Assembly: GCA_934045905.1 (NCBI GenBank)
Contig: OW203769.1
Span: 15,345,705 to 15,409,704 of the forward strand
DNA: 64,000 bases
Origin: Leuctra nigra
Lineage: Eukaryota; Arthropoda; Insecta; Plecoptera; Leuctridae
Direction: 5' to 3'
The notes below the pieces were generated by a model, which was not told the DNA's origin, searched no databases, and saw only the letters and a program-made list of their open reading frames with translations. Of this stretch, positions 49,430-61,081 are shown piece by piece. The position numbers and the translations under genes are program-made. Positions within the stretch are counted from its first letter, which is position 1. The number at the start of each line of letters is the position of its first letter.

Positions 49430-51293
49430 CGGTCGCTCCACGCCAGCCAAGTCGTACGGCGCGCGCACACACTCATTTAAAAAGGCTGGAGCAAACCCAC
49501 TTTTACTGTAAGCATCAAAGTGGCATTTTCGGCCTACTGGATCTTAAAATTGGAAAATCTCACATTGTTGCGATATATCTTAATTTCGAGCTATAGCCCA
49601 CCCTACAACATATACCAAATTTGGGAACAATAGGTTACGCCCTTTGCGCGCTAGAGGGCCGTGAAAACAGTGTTTTAGGGCGGTTTTCATAATAATAATA
49701 ATCTCAGTAGTAGTAGTAGTAGTAGTAGTAGTAGTCTCCTGGAATTCAAATCCGGTAAACAGGCCACAGCCTAAACGGCTGAACCGATTGATCCCACATT
49801 TTTACCACGTGTGCACTTTTGGCGTCTGATTTAACCTTCTCCCCATGAATTTTTTGTGCCGCCATTTTGAAACCGGAAGTGACGTCATATCTCGTCAACG
49901 GCTAGACCGATTGAAACGAAAATTGCGCCAAACGATTCAGACGGTCATCTATATGCATGATAAGTAGCAAAAGACTAAACATATTGTAAAGAAACCGGAA
50001 ATGACGTAATGAAATTTGAAATACATCGATTGGCTTTTTGGTAACATAGGTTGATCCGATTATTTTGATATTTATGTAACGTATGTACTTTTGACGTCTC
50101 ATGTGACTTGTTATAAAACCAACCGGAAGCCGCCATTTTGAAACCGGAAGTGACATCATATCTCAATAGCGGCTAATTAGATTTCAACGAAACCAGCGCA
50201 AAACAATTAAGACGGTCAACTTGATGTATTATCATCAATAATATTTGCAGTTTTCCATACCTAAACCGGAAATGACGTCACACATTTTAATAAACTCACA
50301 AATTTTTATTTTGATGCAATAAATATACTATATGAGACAGCTTATAAAATTGTAATCATGTTTAAAATATACTTCAAGGGGTCAGAGATTTCAGCCGCCA
50401 TTTTTAAACCGGAAGTAACGTCATATCTCAAAAACTGGTAGACAAATCGGTATGAAACTAGCGCCAAACGATTCGGAAGGCCATCTCTATGGAATATGAA
50501 TAGTACAAATAGAATTTTCCTATTTATGAGACCGGAAATGACGTCATTCAAATGTATAAATTATTATAATTCCCTCCTATACAATAAATACATATTCAGA
50601 AAGCTTAAAATGATACACATCATTTATAGAAATAAATTCTATGTGGCATTGCAGAAAGTTCAGCAGCCATTTTGAAAACCGAAGTGTTGCCATATCTCGG
50701 AACTGGGTTGACTGATTGGAATGAAACCTTTGCTATTCTTCGTGAAAGATCATTAAAAGCAATTATTTAGGACCATACGCTGCTATTCATTAGTGGTAAC
50801 CAAATTGTAAAGGGTGATGATTTTTTAAAAGAATTTAGTAATTGTTCATTTCATATGTGTCACAAGTTGTTAGAATAAACTAAAAAAAGGAGTGATATCC
50901 CCATGAAAAACACTTCGTGTAAAAATACCAGCCAAGTCTCTTCTACTAAAAAAAATATATGAAATCTAAAAATTCTGCACTGAAAAGTAATGATATCAAA
51001 AAATTTGCCAAGTCAAAACTTTATTTGAAAATCAAAAAATACTTGGCGCATCGATTTTTTAGGGCATTTTAGGTATACTTTTGTATATTTTATGTATATT
51101 TTATATCTGGCCTATACTTCTAAGCTATTAATATACACGATGCGCCAAGTATTTTTTGATTTTCAAATAAAGTTTTGACTTGGCAAATTTTTTGATATCA
51201 TTACTTTTCAGTGCAGAATTTTTAGATTACATATATTTTTTTTAGTAGAAGAGACTTGGCTGGTATTTTTACACGAAGTGTTTTTCATGGGGA
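49430..51293. mobile_element. ACTTGGC/CCGGAAGTGACGTCAT family, second copy
   Basis: Starts A-TCTAGTGGAGCGGTCGCTCCAC, then an (AGT)n tract (49707-49735), five ACCGGAAGTGACGTCAT-type units and inverted arms 50895-51075 and 51138-51293. Arms are closer together than in the first copy. Confidence 0.65.
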
Positions 51294-51625
51294 TTATTAT
51301 TAACGGCAATTTGTTTATTGTAAAACTGATAAATTCTGTACAAATTCAACATTATTCTAAGCAACATTATAAACACATTACAAGCAATATTATTATTAAC
51401 GGCAATTTGTTTATTGTAAGACTGTTTAATTCTGTACGAATTCAACATTATTCTAATAATATCATGTGTTCAATTTGTTGTGTATACAAGCTCTTTGGTT
51501 GTGACCACGGTGGTTGTGACCAAACATTGACTTTTGTTTCATGACGTCGTAGTTTGGTCAGATCTACATTGGTCAATTTGAATGTATAAATGTGTATAAA
51601 GTTGTAAAGAACTTAATTATTTACA

Positions 51626-52951
51626 CAGGGTTTCCAGGCGGCCCATAAAACCCCTAAAACTCATTTTTTCAGCATTTCAATTTATAGGCACTATAATTCC
51701 CACTTTTCTAGGTCTGACCCATAAAATGAAGAGGAATCTATTTCACATATTATATTTTTCTATTAATTACCAAATAAATCGCCGAAAACTGTCCAAAACG
51801 CATAGAAATGGTCCAAAAATACTTCTAAATTTCAAAAAAATTCCGGGCCTGTGCGGCCCGGACCCGCATGACATTTGAGGCTTCATGTGTAATGTTTCAA
51901 GTGCAATTCAGCGAGTTTTCCCAAAGTATTGTCCCCTATAAACTATAGGGTTACCGCCCATTCCAGATATTTCGGGATTGTTGTCCTTTTCCCAGAATTA
52001 GAATAATCATTTCGGGATAGCAATAGTCGGAATTCTGAATTTTGAATTTTGAACTTCAAAACTCAATATTTATTATCCATTATTTTAAATCTCCCGTGTC
52101 ATATCACTTGCACAGGGTTGCCAGATGATTAATTTAAGATATTTAAATATTTGAGAAGAAATATGGAAACTAATACATTGAAATTTTAAAATAAATTTTC
52201 GCAATAACCAAGTAGTTTTTGGTGATAAAAATAGCTTAAATTTGAAGTCCAAAACTCATAAAAAGGCTTTAATTCATTCTTGAAATTCAAAATTTTCCCG
52301 GGCCTGCCCGGCCCGGACCCGCGTGTTGTTGGGAGGCCCTCCCCCAGGACCCAATTGATGCCATAAGCAGGGTGTACCCCAAAAAGTTCAAATTTCGGCG
52401 CCCCCCCCCCCCCTCCCCAAACCACCATAACTGCATCACGAAAAGTATTAACTAGTCCTCTGTCCCTGATTGCATGCATTGGAAGGTGGCAACCCTAGTC
52501 TAAATGTGAATTAATAAGTTATAATAATTATTAATTTATTATGCATGTTATTGAAATGCACTTTTTGAGCTCGACAATGCTGGGAAGGGGGAATTGTTCC
52601 TTTGAAGAATAGCGAAAGTGGGAATGGGCAAAATAGGTAAAGAACCGAATAATCTGCAATTTTAAGATAAGGAAGAATTGGTTTCAGTTAGTAACTAATG
52701 ACTAATGATTTTTAACATTTTATACCTTGGCTGTCCCTGTCACAATATTATGCATATTTCAAGATTTTTTTTAGTGCGAGCGTTAAATAGCTTTCAGCTG
52801 ATCAAAATGTGTATTCAATAAATGCGATAATGCATCTAGGTAATGCATTTTATCAGAAATGTACCCTTTAAAACCCATAAAATCCCATTGAAGGACCCAT
52901 ATTTTTAAGCAAAATTACCCATAAATTTTTGAGACCTGGCTGGGAACCCTG
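51626..52951. mobile_element. Element with CAGGGTTTCC / GGGAACCCTG ends
   Basis: Flanked by TTTACA on both sides; ends CAGGGTTTCCAGGCGG and CTGGCTGGGAACCCTG. CCCATAAAA words lie near both ends. A possible nested element runs from 52115 to 52496 (CAGGGTTGCCA, TGGCAACCCT). CCGGGCCTGCCCGGCCCGG-like motifs occur at 51842 and 52300. Confidence 0.55.
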
Positions 52952-53072
52952 TTTACAAATCAGCAATGATAACTATGAAAGTAAATGCATGTTACGGACA
53001 TGAATAAAGCATCTTGGATTCGATCCCAGACCTCTCAGCAGGGAATCGAATGTTCCTCAGATGAATCTGCAG

Positions 53073-53132
53073 TCAATACTCGGAGTTGATCTTCGACAGC
53101 ACAGAGTAGTAGCTATAGGACGTGCGAAACAT
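53073..53132 (-). CDS. Odorant receptor exon 7
   Basis: Acceptor GGTTACAG and phase 0 entry. It encodes MFRTSYSYYSVLSKINSEY and TGA. The TSYSYY motif in the last short exon is characteristic of the family, which settles the 3' end despite an 858-base intron. Confidence 0.85.
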   Translation of the reverse strand: MFRTSYSYYSVLSKINSEY

Positions 53133-56100
53133 CTGTAACCACAGACATAGAACATCAAGGAGCGCTTCACGTTCAACAATTAGCATTTTAATGAGCTTGT
53201 ATCAGATTGACTTCCGCATTCACTCATTGAGACGATGTCAGCTTTTTACGAAAATACTATTTTGTACTTTGTCTGTTTGGTTGGTTTTTTGTATGTTTGT
53301 TTTGTGTGTATTTGAAGGCAATGGCGAGAACACAGTTTAACCAATCGATCTGAAATTTTGCACAAACACTAATGTCATAAGAGCGATCTTGTTTATAGCT
53401 TTGAATTAGATTAGTGGAAAAATTAAAAAATAGAAAAGTTTGACTGATCAACCTAAAATTATTGGATGGTGATTGGGACCGACATTTTAGGAGATTTTGA
53501 CAATTTTCAGTCAAAACTGTCAATAACTTCAAGAGAAGGTAATCTATTTTATGCTTGTTTAGAAATTGGCAAATGTATTCACAGAAATAAAATATATTTT
53601 ATTACTGCTACTTTGCTGCATTTGATAATATTATCATCAATTGGGTTCCTGCAAGGCTGTATAGCACGTTTACTCATTTCCCTTTTTAAACAGTGAACTT
53701 CAGGGTTTCATCCCGTTTGGCATCACTTTTAAAACAGCAACGACGGCATTTTAACTAGTTTTTTTGTTTACGTTCACGAAGAAATTTATATATCATCGTC
53801 ATAAGAAAACATAAGAAGAAAATTAAATTAAAATAAATGTATATAATAATAATTAGAGGCACATTTTAACTATTGAAGTGGTGTATACCTTCAGCGATGA
53901 AAAAATAGCTCAAGTCAGCAAATAACAAAATGTTCCTAAGAATCCAAAAGATTTGTGAGATATCAGTCAGCTCTGCAATAACATACTCACAGCATGGAAA
54001 GTTTCCAGAGTGTAAGGAACAAATCTAGCTACTCGGAAAGTAAATGGTTGATTAGCCATCGACATCATGATCCGCATTGATCGCTTGAAGCTGTCCGACG
54101 CTTCGAACCAATCACAACCGTATACAGCCTCCCTCACTGCTTCACTCTGTAACACGGGACAACATGATTAGCCATCGACATCATGATCCGCATTGATCGC
54201 TTGAAGCTCTCAGAAGCTTCGAACCAATCACAACCGTAGACAGCCTCCCTCACTGCTTCACTCTGTAACACGGCACAACAGGTTGATTAGCCATCGACAT
54301 CATGATCCGCATTGATCGCTTGAAGCTGTCCGACGCTTCGAACCAATCACACCCGTAGACAGCCTCCCTCACTGCTTCACTCTGTAACACGGGACAACAG
54401 GTTGATTAGCCATCGACATCATGATCCGCATTGATCGCTTGGAGCTTTCCGACGCTTCGAACCAATCACACCCGTAGACAGCCTCCCTCACTGCTTCACT
54501 CTGTAACACGGGACAACAGATTATTTAGCCATCGACATCATGATCCGCATTGATCGCTTGAAGCTGTCCGACGCTTCGAACCAATCACACCCGTAGACAG
54601 CCTCCCTCACTGCTTCACTCTGTAACACGAGACAACAGGGAGTTACAAATGGCGCCCAACGTATGCAATAAGGTCAATATTCTTACCTCATGTGTAACTT
54701 GGTCTGTGAGGAAACTGTTGCATATAAGATTGAATGAAGCTACTAATGATATTCCAGCAATTATCCATGTAATAACGTCAGTAATTGGTGCCTGAAACAC
54801 AATTAGAACAAATAATTAAAACAATCGACAAATTTAATAAAGTAATTATGCTTAGGTATGAACCTGATGTCTGTTTTGCAAAATATACTGTTCAATGCAG
54901 AAGTGAAGCTTTCAGTATTGAACATTAAAATTATTTTATCGAATTGTTGACTCACGAGAGAAACATATAGAACGGCCAGTGAAGAAGATGCCAGGAAGAA
55001 TGCTGTGTTAATTACCATCTTTATCTGCTGTTTGGAATCGCAATTTCTACATTCCCTGAAGAAATGAAATGCGTATCAAAATTATGTATGTTGAAAGTCA
55101 GAGACAAACGGACCGTTAGGTGTGAATATGGAGGTGGAATTCCCAACCTCAGGAGCTCCTGATGATGCTGGATACATTTCCTCAGACGTCTCTCCATCTC
55201 CAAGTCAAGTTCGTGACTCATAATATCTTCTTCAGACTTGTTCTGGATTTCCCGATTTACGAACTCTTTCAATTCCTGGATGCCCTCTTCCAAGTCTGAC
55301 CAAGTCTGACTTGGTTTAACTTCTCCATTACTTAACTCCATCACACCTCGCTCAGCTGGTGTTCGACTGTTCTCAGTCTTCTGGCGACGCTTGGCCATGA
55401 TGTGCTCGAGACTGTCAGCTCGGATATTCAACAACTTGTTGCACATAACTCGGAATTGACATGTCAAATGGAGAATCACTATAAACAGTATGTACTGAAA
55501 GGCACCAGAAACCGTGAATGCTATTGCCCAGATGCCGACGTAAATAATCGTAGTTATGTTGCTGGACGATACAGTATCCATGTATGGTGAATAGAACCTA
55601 GAACATATTCATTATCAATTAGATATTCGTACAACAATATCCTTAAGACGGATGAGCAGTGAGTTTGACCTTGAATCGATTTTTATCAATATATTTTACC
55701 CATGAAATTACGTATGAGGCTTCAGAACTGTTCAATGAAACTAATTGTATAGCTTGGAAGGGGTAATAGCTTTATATACACGCACACATTTTTATCTACA
55801 GCCATTTAGTGCCTGACAATTAGGAACAATATGGCACTAAGGTCGGTGACAGGCAAAGATGAACCCGCGCTAGCATGGACCGGCCTATACCTGGCAATGC
55901 TAAACAGGGTACATCTTTACCTGTCACCGACCATATACGTCTGTCGAACAATATAAAACTAATAACCCGTTACAAACTATGAAATAGCTTTCATTAAACT
56001 AGTCATTGCGTTATTTTTCATTAACAATTACATTGGTAAGAGGTATTGATAAAAATCGATTAAAAACTCTTCGAGGTCACGCTCACTACTCAGCCGTGTT

Positions 56101-57692
56101 ATGGCGTTTTCCAAGGCCGCACTTGGGTTGCACTGAAATGACGTCACCATCAAACTGAGTGCTGAACTAGTGCGGCCAGTGGAACATACTCACCCAATCA
56201 GAGCCAGCTGTTCGGGCCGTATGCACAACACTCCGAGGACGTAATATGCAAGTACTGTTACGTAATACCCAGGTAAGAAGAATTCCATCAAGAAATCTGT
56301 GACCCTCGTCGTTCGCTTGACAATCAGACGATATCTTTTCGACGAGAACTTGCTGTCGATCCTCTCCAGTGATACCAGCAAGTGACGTATCTTGTCAGGT
56401 CTCAGGTATACGTCAAGCAGTGTCAGTGACGTCAGCGTCGACGCGCTCAAGAGAAATAACAACTTCGTCTTCTCTTGGAACGTGGTTTCGTTCCAGTGGA
56501 TTTGGAAATACACGAAGCGGCAGTAAAACGCATCGAAACACATCGCAACGGCGACAAGACGGGGGATGACGTAACACATTCGTGTCATGAAACTTTGATG
56601 GTCGTCGCTGCCGTACTCTCGAATTCCTAAGCAAGAAAAATATGCGTATAGTCTTAAGGTCGGTGACAGGCAAAGATGAACCCGCGCTAGCATGGGCCGG
56701 CCTATACCTGGCAATGCTAAACAGGGTTCATCTTTGCCTGTCACCGACCTTAGTCTACGCATTAGTCTATGTATAGTCTACGCGTAATTGTCTTGTCAAA
56801 TTGTTATCGCGTGCAGCCGCTGCAAGCACGATGTTTACATTAAAATTAGAGCTTGGAATTTTAAGGTATACATTTGCGATGTTATTGTCAATGATATTAC
56901 TATATTCCTTGAAATACTTACTCAGGCACGCGTGCGTTAATTTTAATCCACGATTCCGAGGGGAAAATGCATGAAATCGAAAGTTTCTTTTTCTGTACCA
57001 ATAACTCACTAATTTAAATTTAAAAATTCCACTTGGGTGCTTTATGGTTAGGGCAGTACACGTCATCATAACTTTACAAGATCTCGATGGTATACACCAT
57101 ACATTGCTTTATAAACTCTGTTCGTCAGTCTTAATTTAAGCATGGACAGGTATAGGACTACTTCCCATGTAATGAAATGAAATGCATTTCATGAAATGCA
57201 TTTGCATTTTCTATACTGCATGGAATGAAGTATAGGATTCTTGAATAAAAAAGGGCTGCCAGTAACCTAAATGTATAGGGAATAAACAAATCTGACTGCG
57301 GCAATCCAAAGTTCATATTTAGAGTGATATACTTACGAAAGAAAGATATTTAAGTACCAAGTACAAGTTAATAATAATACACAATATTTGTTCATACACA
57401 TTTTCCAGTTAAATATTCAACTGAACAATGTGATTTATCTATTATTTATAGCTTTGACACATTTCCCTTCCTACTTACAGCCTCCATTTTTCTCCTCCTG
57501 GTGACGTAATGTGCAAGAAGGTAATAGGAATTAGGAATGCACTAGTTTATATTCTTACAGTAAGTCAGGATTAAGTGTTAAGGATTAAGTATGTTGCTAC
57601 GAACCTAAGTGATCCATGACCTTGAAAACTGGCTTGAAGATGCTTGCCTCATCATGTTGCTCTTCGAATGTGTTAGGAGATACGCGCAACAT
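53073..57692 (-). CDS. Insect odorant receptor (7tm_6), complete seven-exon gene
   Basis: Insect odorant receptors are seven-helix ligand-gated channels that pair with Orco in the dendrites of olfactory neurons. Exons in gene order are 57605-57692, 56194-56626, 55148-55597, 54956-55055, 54687-54791, 53991-54146 and 53073-53132. Together they are 1392 bases and 463 residues, with all phases matching. Family marks are an early LGIREYGSDD, four hydrophobic segments before residue 220, REAVYGCDWFEA near residue 400, the TLETFHA stretch and a last exon starting MFRTSYSYYSVL. It is not Orco: it lacks the Orco signature regions. The loop in exon 3 is long and charged (about residues 210-320). Five near-identical acceptor units precede exon 6, so correct splicing is in doubt. 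Confidence 0.88.
53133..53990 (-). other. Odorant receptor intron 6
   Basis: The last intron; 53180-53540 is a CTAG-T family fragment (ACCAATCGATCTGAAATTTT). A stretch at 53850-53935 reads like a receptor tail but is out of phase. Confidence 0.55.
53991..54146 (-). CDS. Odorant receptor exon 6 (functional copy of amplified segment)
   Basis: Acceptor TGTTACAG, donor GTGAGT at 53990, both phase 0. It encodes SEAVREAVYGCDWFEASDSF, a typical receptor segment, then FVPYTLETFHA. Its first 98 bases and acceptor are repeated four more times upstream in the intron; only this copy continues into FTFRVARFV. Confidence 0.82.
54048..54640 (-). repeat. Five-copy array of acceptor plus exon start (odorant receptor exon 6)
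   Basis: Copies start (minus strand, first exon base) at 54619, 54500, 54381, 54262 and 54146, i.e. 119, 119, 119 and 116 bases apart. Each has about 20 bases of intron ending GTGTTACAG and 98 bases of exon coding SEAVREAVYGCDWFEA onward to MSMAN. The copy nearest the upstream donor has lost coding potential through ATGGCTAAATAA. The next ones run out of frame into the following unit. Only the last copy joins the rest of the exon. Confidence 0.9.
54687..54791 (-). CDS. Odorant receptor exon 5
   Basis: Acceptor GTGTTTCAG, donor GTAAGA at 54686; phase 0 at both ends, 35 codons. It encodes APITDVITWIIAGISLVASF and ends DQVTHE, equivalent to helix 6 and the following loop. Confidence 0.82.
54956..55055 (-). 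CDS. Odorant receptor exon 4
   Basis: Acceptor TTCTTCAG, donor GTGAGT at 54955, phase 0 exit. It reads ECRNCDSKQQIKMVINTAFF and then a hydrophobic helix ending LAVLYVSL. Confidence 0.82.
55148..55597 (-). CDS. Odorant receptor exon 3
   Basis: Acceptor ending CTAG before GTTCTATTC, donor GTTGGG at 55147. It holds helix 4 (IIYVGIWAIAFTVSG) and LTCQFRVMCNKLLNIR, then a long charged stretch including SEEDIMSHELDLEMERRLR, ending HHQELLR. Receptors normally have a shorter linker here. Confidence 0.85.
55840..55933. mobile_element. 94-bp MITE, TA duplication, in receptor intron 2
   Basis: TA at 55838-55839 and 55934-55935. Ends AGGTCGGTGACAGGCAAAGA and a near-perfect inverse. Twin of 56657-56750. 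Confidence 0.75.
56194..56626 (-). CDS. Odorant receptor exon 2
   Basis: Acceptor TTGCTTAG, donor GTGAGT at 56193. It encodes 144 residues with hydrophobic segments around VIPRLVAVAMCF, LLFLLSASTLTSLTLL and FFLPGYYVTVLAYYVLGV. The LERIDSKF stretch lies in the first intracellular loop. A 94-bp MITE lies 30 bases upstream of the acceptor. Confidence 0.85.
56657..56750. mobile_element. 94-bp MITE, TA duplication, next to receptor exon 2
   Basis: TA at 56655-56656 and 56751-56752; same sequence as the copy at 55840 with a few changes. It lies 30 bases upstream of the exon 2 acceptor on the minus strand. Confidence 0.75.
56753..57604 (-). other. Odorant receptor intron 1
   Basis: AT-rich intron. 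The only local feature is an ATGAAATGCATTTC repeat at 57174-57210. Confidence 0.5.
57605..57692 (-). CDS. Odorant receptor exon 1
   Basis: Starts ATG at 57692 and reads MLRVSPNTFEEQHDEASIFK to MDHLG, an ordinary cytosolic N-terminus. The donor is the weak GTTCGT at 57604, chosen because its one-base remainder joins exon 2 in frame and rebuilds the glycine of LGIREYG. Confidence 0.72.
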
Positions 57693-58502
57693 GGCTGATG
57701 TTGCTGACGACAGCAAGATGTTGATACAACAGTCGATCCGCGCTTCTTCGAGTCAACTCGCATATAAAGTAGACGATGTTTGGTGACAAAAGAATATATT
57801 GGTTCGATAACGTATGTATCGATCAACCAACCTTTATTATCTGGACATGCATTGGTTTATTTAGTAGATGAACGTCATGCAAGTTGTTTATAGGACTTGA
57901 GCAGGGTGGTGGAACCAAACTATTTATAAAACTCCATGGTGAAACAATCATTGTCATTAGATGCACAGCTTTTATTGGATGTCCAACCAAGCAGACTAGT
58001 GGCGGCCAATCTTTTGGTTCAATTCAGAGATAATAATAGTCTAATTTGATTTAAATTCGTTTTATTATTTCGATAAATGTAATTTAAGTGAACATGTATT
58101 CTTTTTAATTCTTCGAAATAACTGAGGAGAGGACAGAATAATGCTCGTAGGAATTCCTCAGCATCTAAACACAGAAAGCATTGCCTCAGTCGATTGCACA
58201 GGTGGCGCAAAAAAATTCCCATGATTGAGAGGTCACTATATCGAAATTATTATAGATAGGATTCTGAAATTTGTACACATATTAGGAAACATACCATATG
58301 AATGTAATATGTGAAAGTCTAAAATTCATATTCATGAACATACATATTGATTTATTAGGAAAAAGTTACAGATTATTGAAGTTTACAGTTACACTTTTGG
58401 ACACTTTCTCTGATTTTTTGTTTCTGTTTTTTATTAATATTTTTGGACGCTACAAGCGCATCGTGTATATAAATAGTAAAAACCATGTAAAAATCAAATG
58501 TA
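57693..58502. other. Upstream region of the odorant receptor
   Basis: It should hold the receptor promoter, but I see no TATA box or motif that I could defend. No other gene. Confidence 0.4.
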
Positions 58503-59280
58503 GCTAAATATATATAATAAACCTACCCTTAAAAACGATGCGCCAAGTATATTTTGGTTTTTTAAATTAAGTTTTGACTTGGCCCATTTTTTGATATCAC
58601 TACTTTTCAGGGCTGAATTTTTAGATTTCTTCTATTGTTTTATAGTTAAAGAGACTTGGCTGGTATTTTTACACGGAGTGTTTTTTAATGGGAATATCAT
58701 TCCTTTTTTTAGTTTTTTTACACAACTTGTAACACATATTAGAGCAACAATGACTAATTCCTTTAAAAAAAAACGCTATTTCCGAATTGGTTACTACGAA
58801 AAATTGTGTTTGGTGCTAAATATATGCTTAAGATGATATTCTATTCCATGAGAATTGCGAAAGCATCATTCCAATCGGCCCAGCTGTTTACGAGATATGG
58901 CATCACTTCCGGTTTTCAAAATGGCGGAAGAAATAACTGTCACCTAGAATTTATTTCTATAAATGTTATGTATCATAGCCCTCTGAATCTAGTGGAGCGG
59001 TCGCTCCACCCAACCAAGTCGTACTGTACACTCACACTCACTCAACATACCGTAAATGCATAATAAACTGAGGAGCAGACCAAACACTTTTACTGTAAGC
59101 AACAACATGGCATTTTCGGCCTACTGGATCTTAAAATTGGAAAATCTTACATTGTTGCAAATATCATAATTTCGCGCTATGGCCCACCCAACTCCATTTA
59201 CCAAATTTGGGAACAACAAGTTATGCCATTTGCGAGCTAGAGAGCCGTGAAAACAGTGAAATCACACCACTTTGATCTTC
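58503..59280. mobile_element. ACTTGGC/CCGGAAGTGACGTCAT family, rearranged fragments
   Basis: 58503-58985 is one inverted arm plus a unit with TCACTTCCGG. At 58988 a fresh TCTAGTGGAGCGGTCGCTCC start follows in direct orientation and is cut off near 59280. Confidence 0.6.
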
Positions 59281-59499
59281 TTTAGATGATGACTAGAGAG
59301 ACCCGCCATGTAATACATGACCCAAAGCGCACTATTTTCTGGGCAAAGAATAATAGAAGATGGAACAACATTAAAATTAAAACATTAAAATACTCTTATG
59401 CTGGCAAGGGATTGTCCTCTCGTGACAATTTTCTTTACCATCCTATTATAAAAAATATGTGGAAGGTTCACTAAAGCCAATGCCCATGTAGTGTATGTA

Positions 59500-59587
59500 C
59501 AGTAAGATTCAGAAGAAAGCGGTCAGTGCCCCTGTGCCATGGCAGTGTCCACAGGGCACTCCGACCGCTTTCTTCTGAATCTCACTG
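59500..59587. mobile_element. 88-bp hairpin MITE, TA duplication
   Basis: TA at 59498-59499 and 59588-59589; ends CAGTAAGATTCAGAAGAAAG and CTTTCTTCTGAATCTCACTG. Confidence 0.75.
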
Positions 59588-59999
59588 TACACGTAAATAA
59601 GAAACAAAGAAAACGTGTAAGTAACCATTTGGCAAATATTTAAATATTTTTAAGCATGCTCAAAAAAATTGAATATAAATAAATACAATGAAAAATGAAC
59701 AATGAAAAATGAGCGCAAGAATTTCAGTTGCATGGAATATAGAATTAATATCATTTGTATACTTGAAATATATGACAGAATAAAGTATGACAATTTGATC
59801 GAATCTATAAGTTCCAAAATAAGAATCAGTTAATGTTACAGATATTTTAATTAAAGGAAATATGGGTAGTCAATAATAAAATAGTGTAACAAATGCCTAT
59901 GCACAAAATAATGAAAGAAAAATTGTATTGAGATGTAATATCAAAGTGTGTAAAACTTTGTATGTAATAACTTCAAAAATTACTTTGAAATCCAGGTTG

Positions 60000-60850
60000 C
60001 GAGAGGCTATAGTAGAAACCTACGCGATTTTATGCAGGCTTCCACTTCATACCTTATCCTGATTATTTAATCGTTCGCATCTCTACTTACATCAACACAT
60101 CAATGAAAGATTCTGCATCATTTCGATTCATAATACATCAAATTAATTATAGTAGGTGCATACACACTAAAATCTTTTGATGAAATGGGAAGTTGTGAAG
60201 TCAGGCGGAAAAGATATGTCCTCTATTGATCCTTGCCTATAGTAATATCAGAGCTGGGATGTTAGGACATCCTTTTAAATTTTTTGTTCAGCCATGTTTA
60301 ATATTGATACATAAATATGTTTCATGTGTTCCTGATTTCAAATATAAGTGTTTTATTTTGCCTGAAAATGCTTTTATCTCAATCTGTATGAATTTAGTCC
60401 TTTATTTGCTATTTGAATGTATTTTTATCCTTTTTCTTAAATTATTGGGGAAAATAATATCAAATAGGTCTTTCACAATTGTTGTAACTTGAAAATATTA
60501 CAAAGCATAACATTTCATTGGTCCTTTTTCGGGACTTTATGGTCCTTTTTTAATAGTTTTAAGGTACTATTTGCTTGCCTTTTTGTACGATTCATAGGAC
60601 CTAAACATCCTAGCCCTATAGATCAAATAATAAACGTAGAATTGGAATTAATCCAAGTCCATAAGAAGGTAACAATATTACACTCTGGCCAGAAATGTTC
60701 CCTGCCCCCCCCCCCCCCCCCCAACCCGCCCCAAGATGTCTGCATTTATTCACATGAAATATTGTTTTGCCCCTGGTTGTAAAGTCAAGGTTTACTAAGT
60801 GAATCTATTTTCTTCACTGCCTTATAAAATATTTCACGGCTTCCTATAGT
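60000..60850. repeat. Diverged inverted copy of 5980-6740
   Basis: Shares CCTTATCCTGATTATTTAAT, CACTCTGGCCAGAAATGTTC and an internal C run (60703-60722) with the earlier copy in reverse complement. Confidence 0.5.
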
Positions 60851-61081
60851 TCTAAAGTTTCGAAAAAATTAAGTTTTTCGATGCAAATTTGGTTTTCTTT
60901 TAATATCTCTCGAAATACTCAACGGATTCGATTGAAATTGTGTGCACTTTATTTGGCTCGAAATTATCTACAGGAAAAGTCCGGGTTTGATTAAAATTGG
61001 GCTAAAATTACGATTTCTATAGAGGTCTATCGTAACGCAATTTCAGAGCTCCATTGTTGAAACTGTGCATTAATAGTAAAG

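Noticed and set aside
53850..53935. Alternative last receptor exon (ILLFADLSYFFIAEG)
   Set aside because: Its acceptor would need a phase-2 donor, and exon 6 ends in phase 0. The exon at 53073-53132 fits phase and the family's TSYSYY motif.
54155..54619. Upstream copies of receptor exon 6 as mutually exclusive exons
   Set aside because: None has a donor after the duplicated part, and each runs into a stop or a shifted frame.
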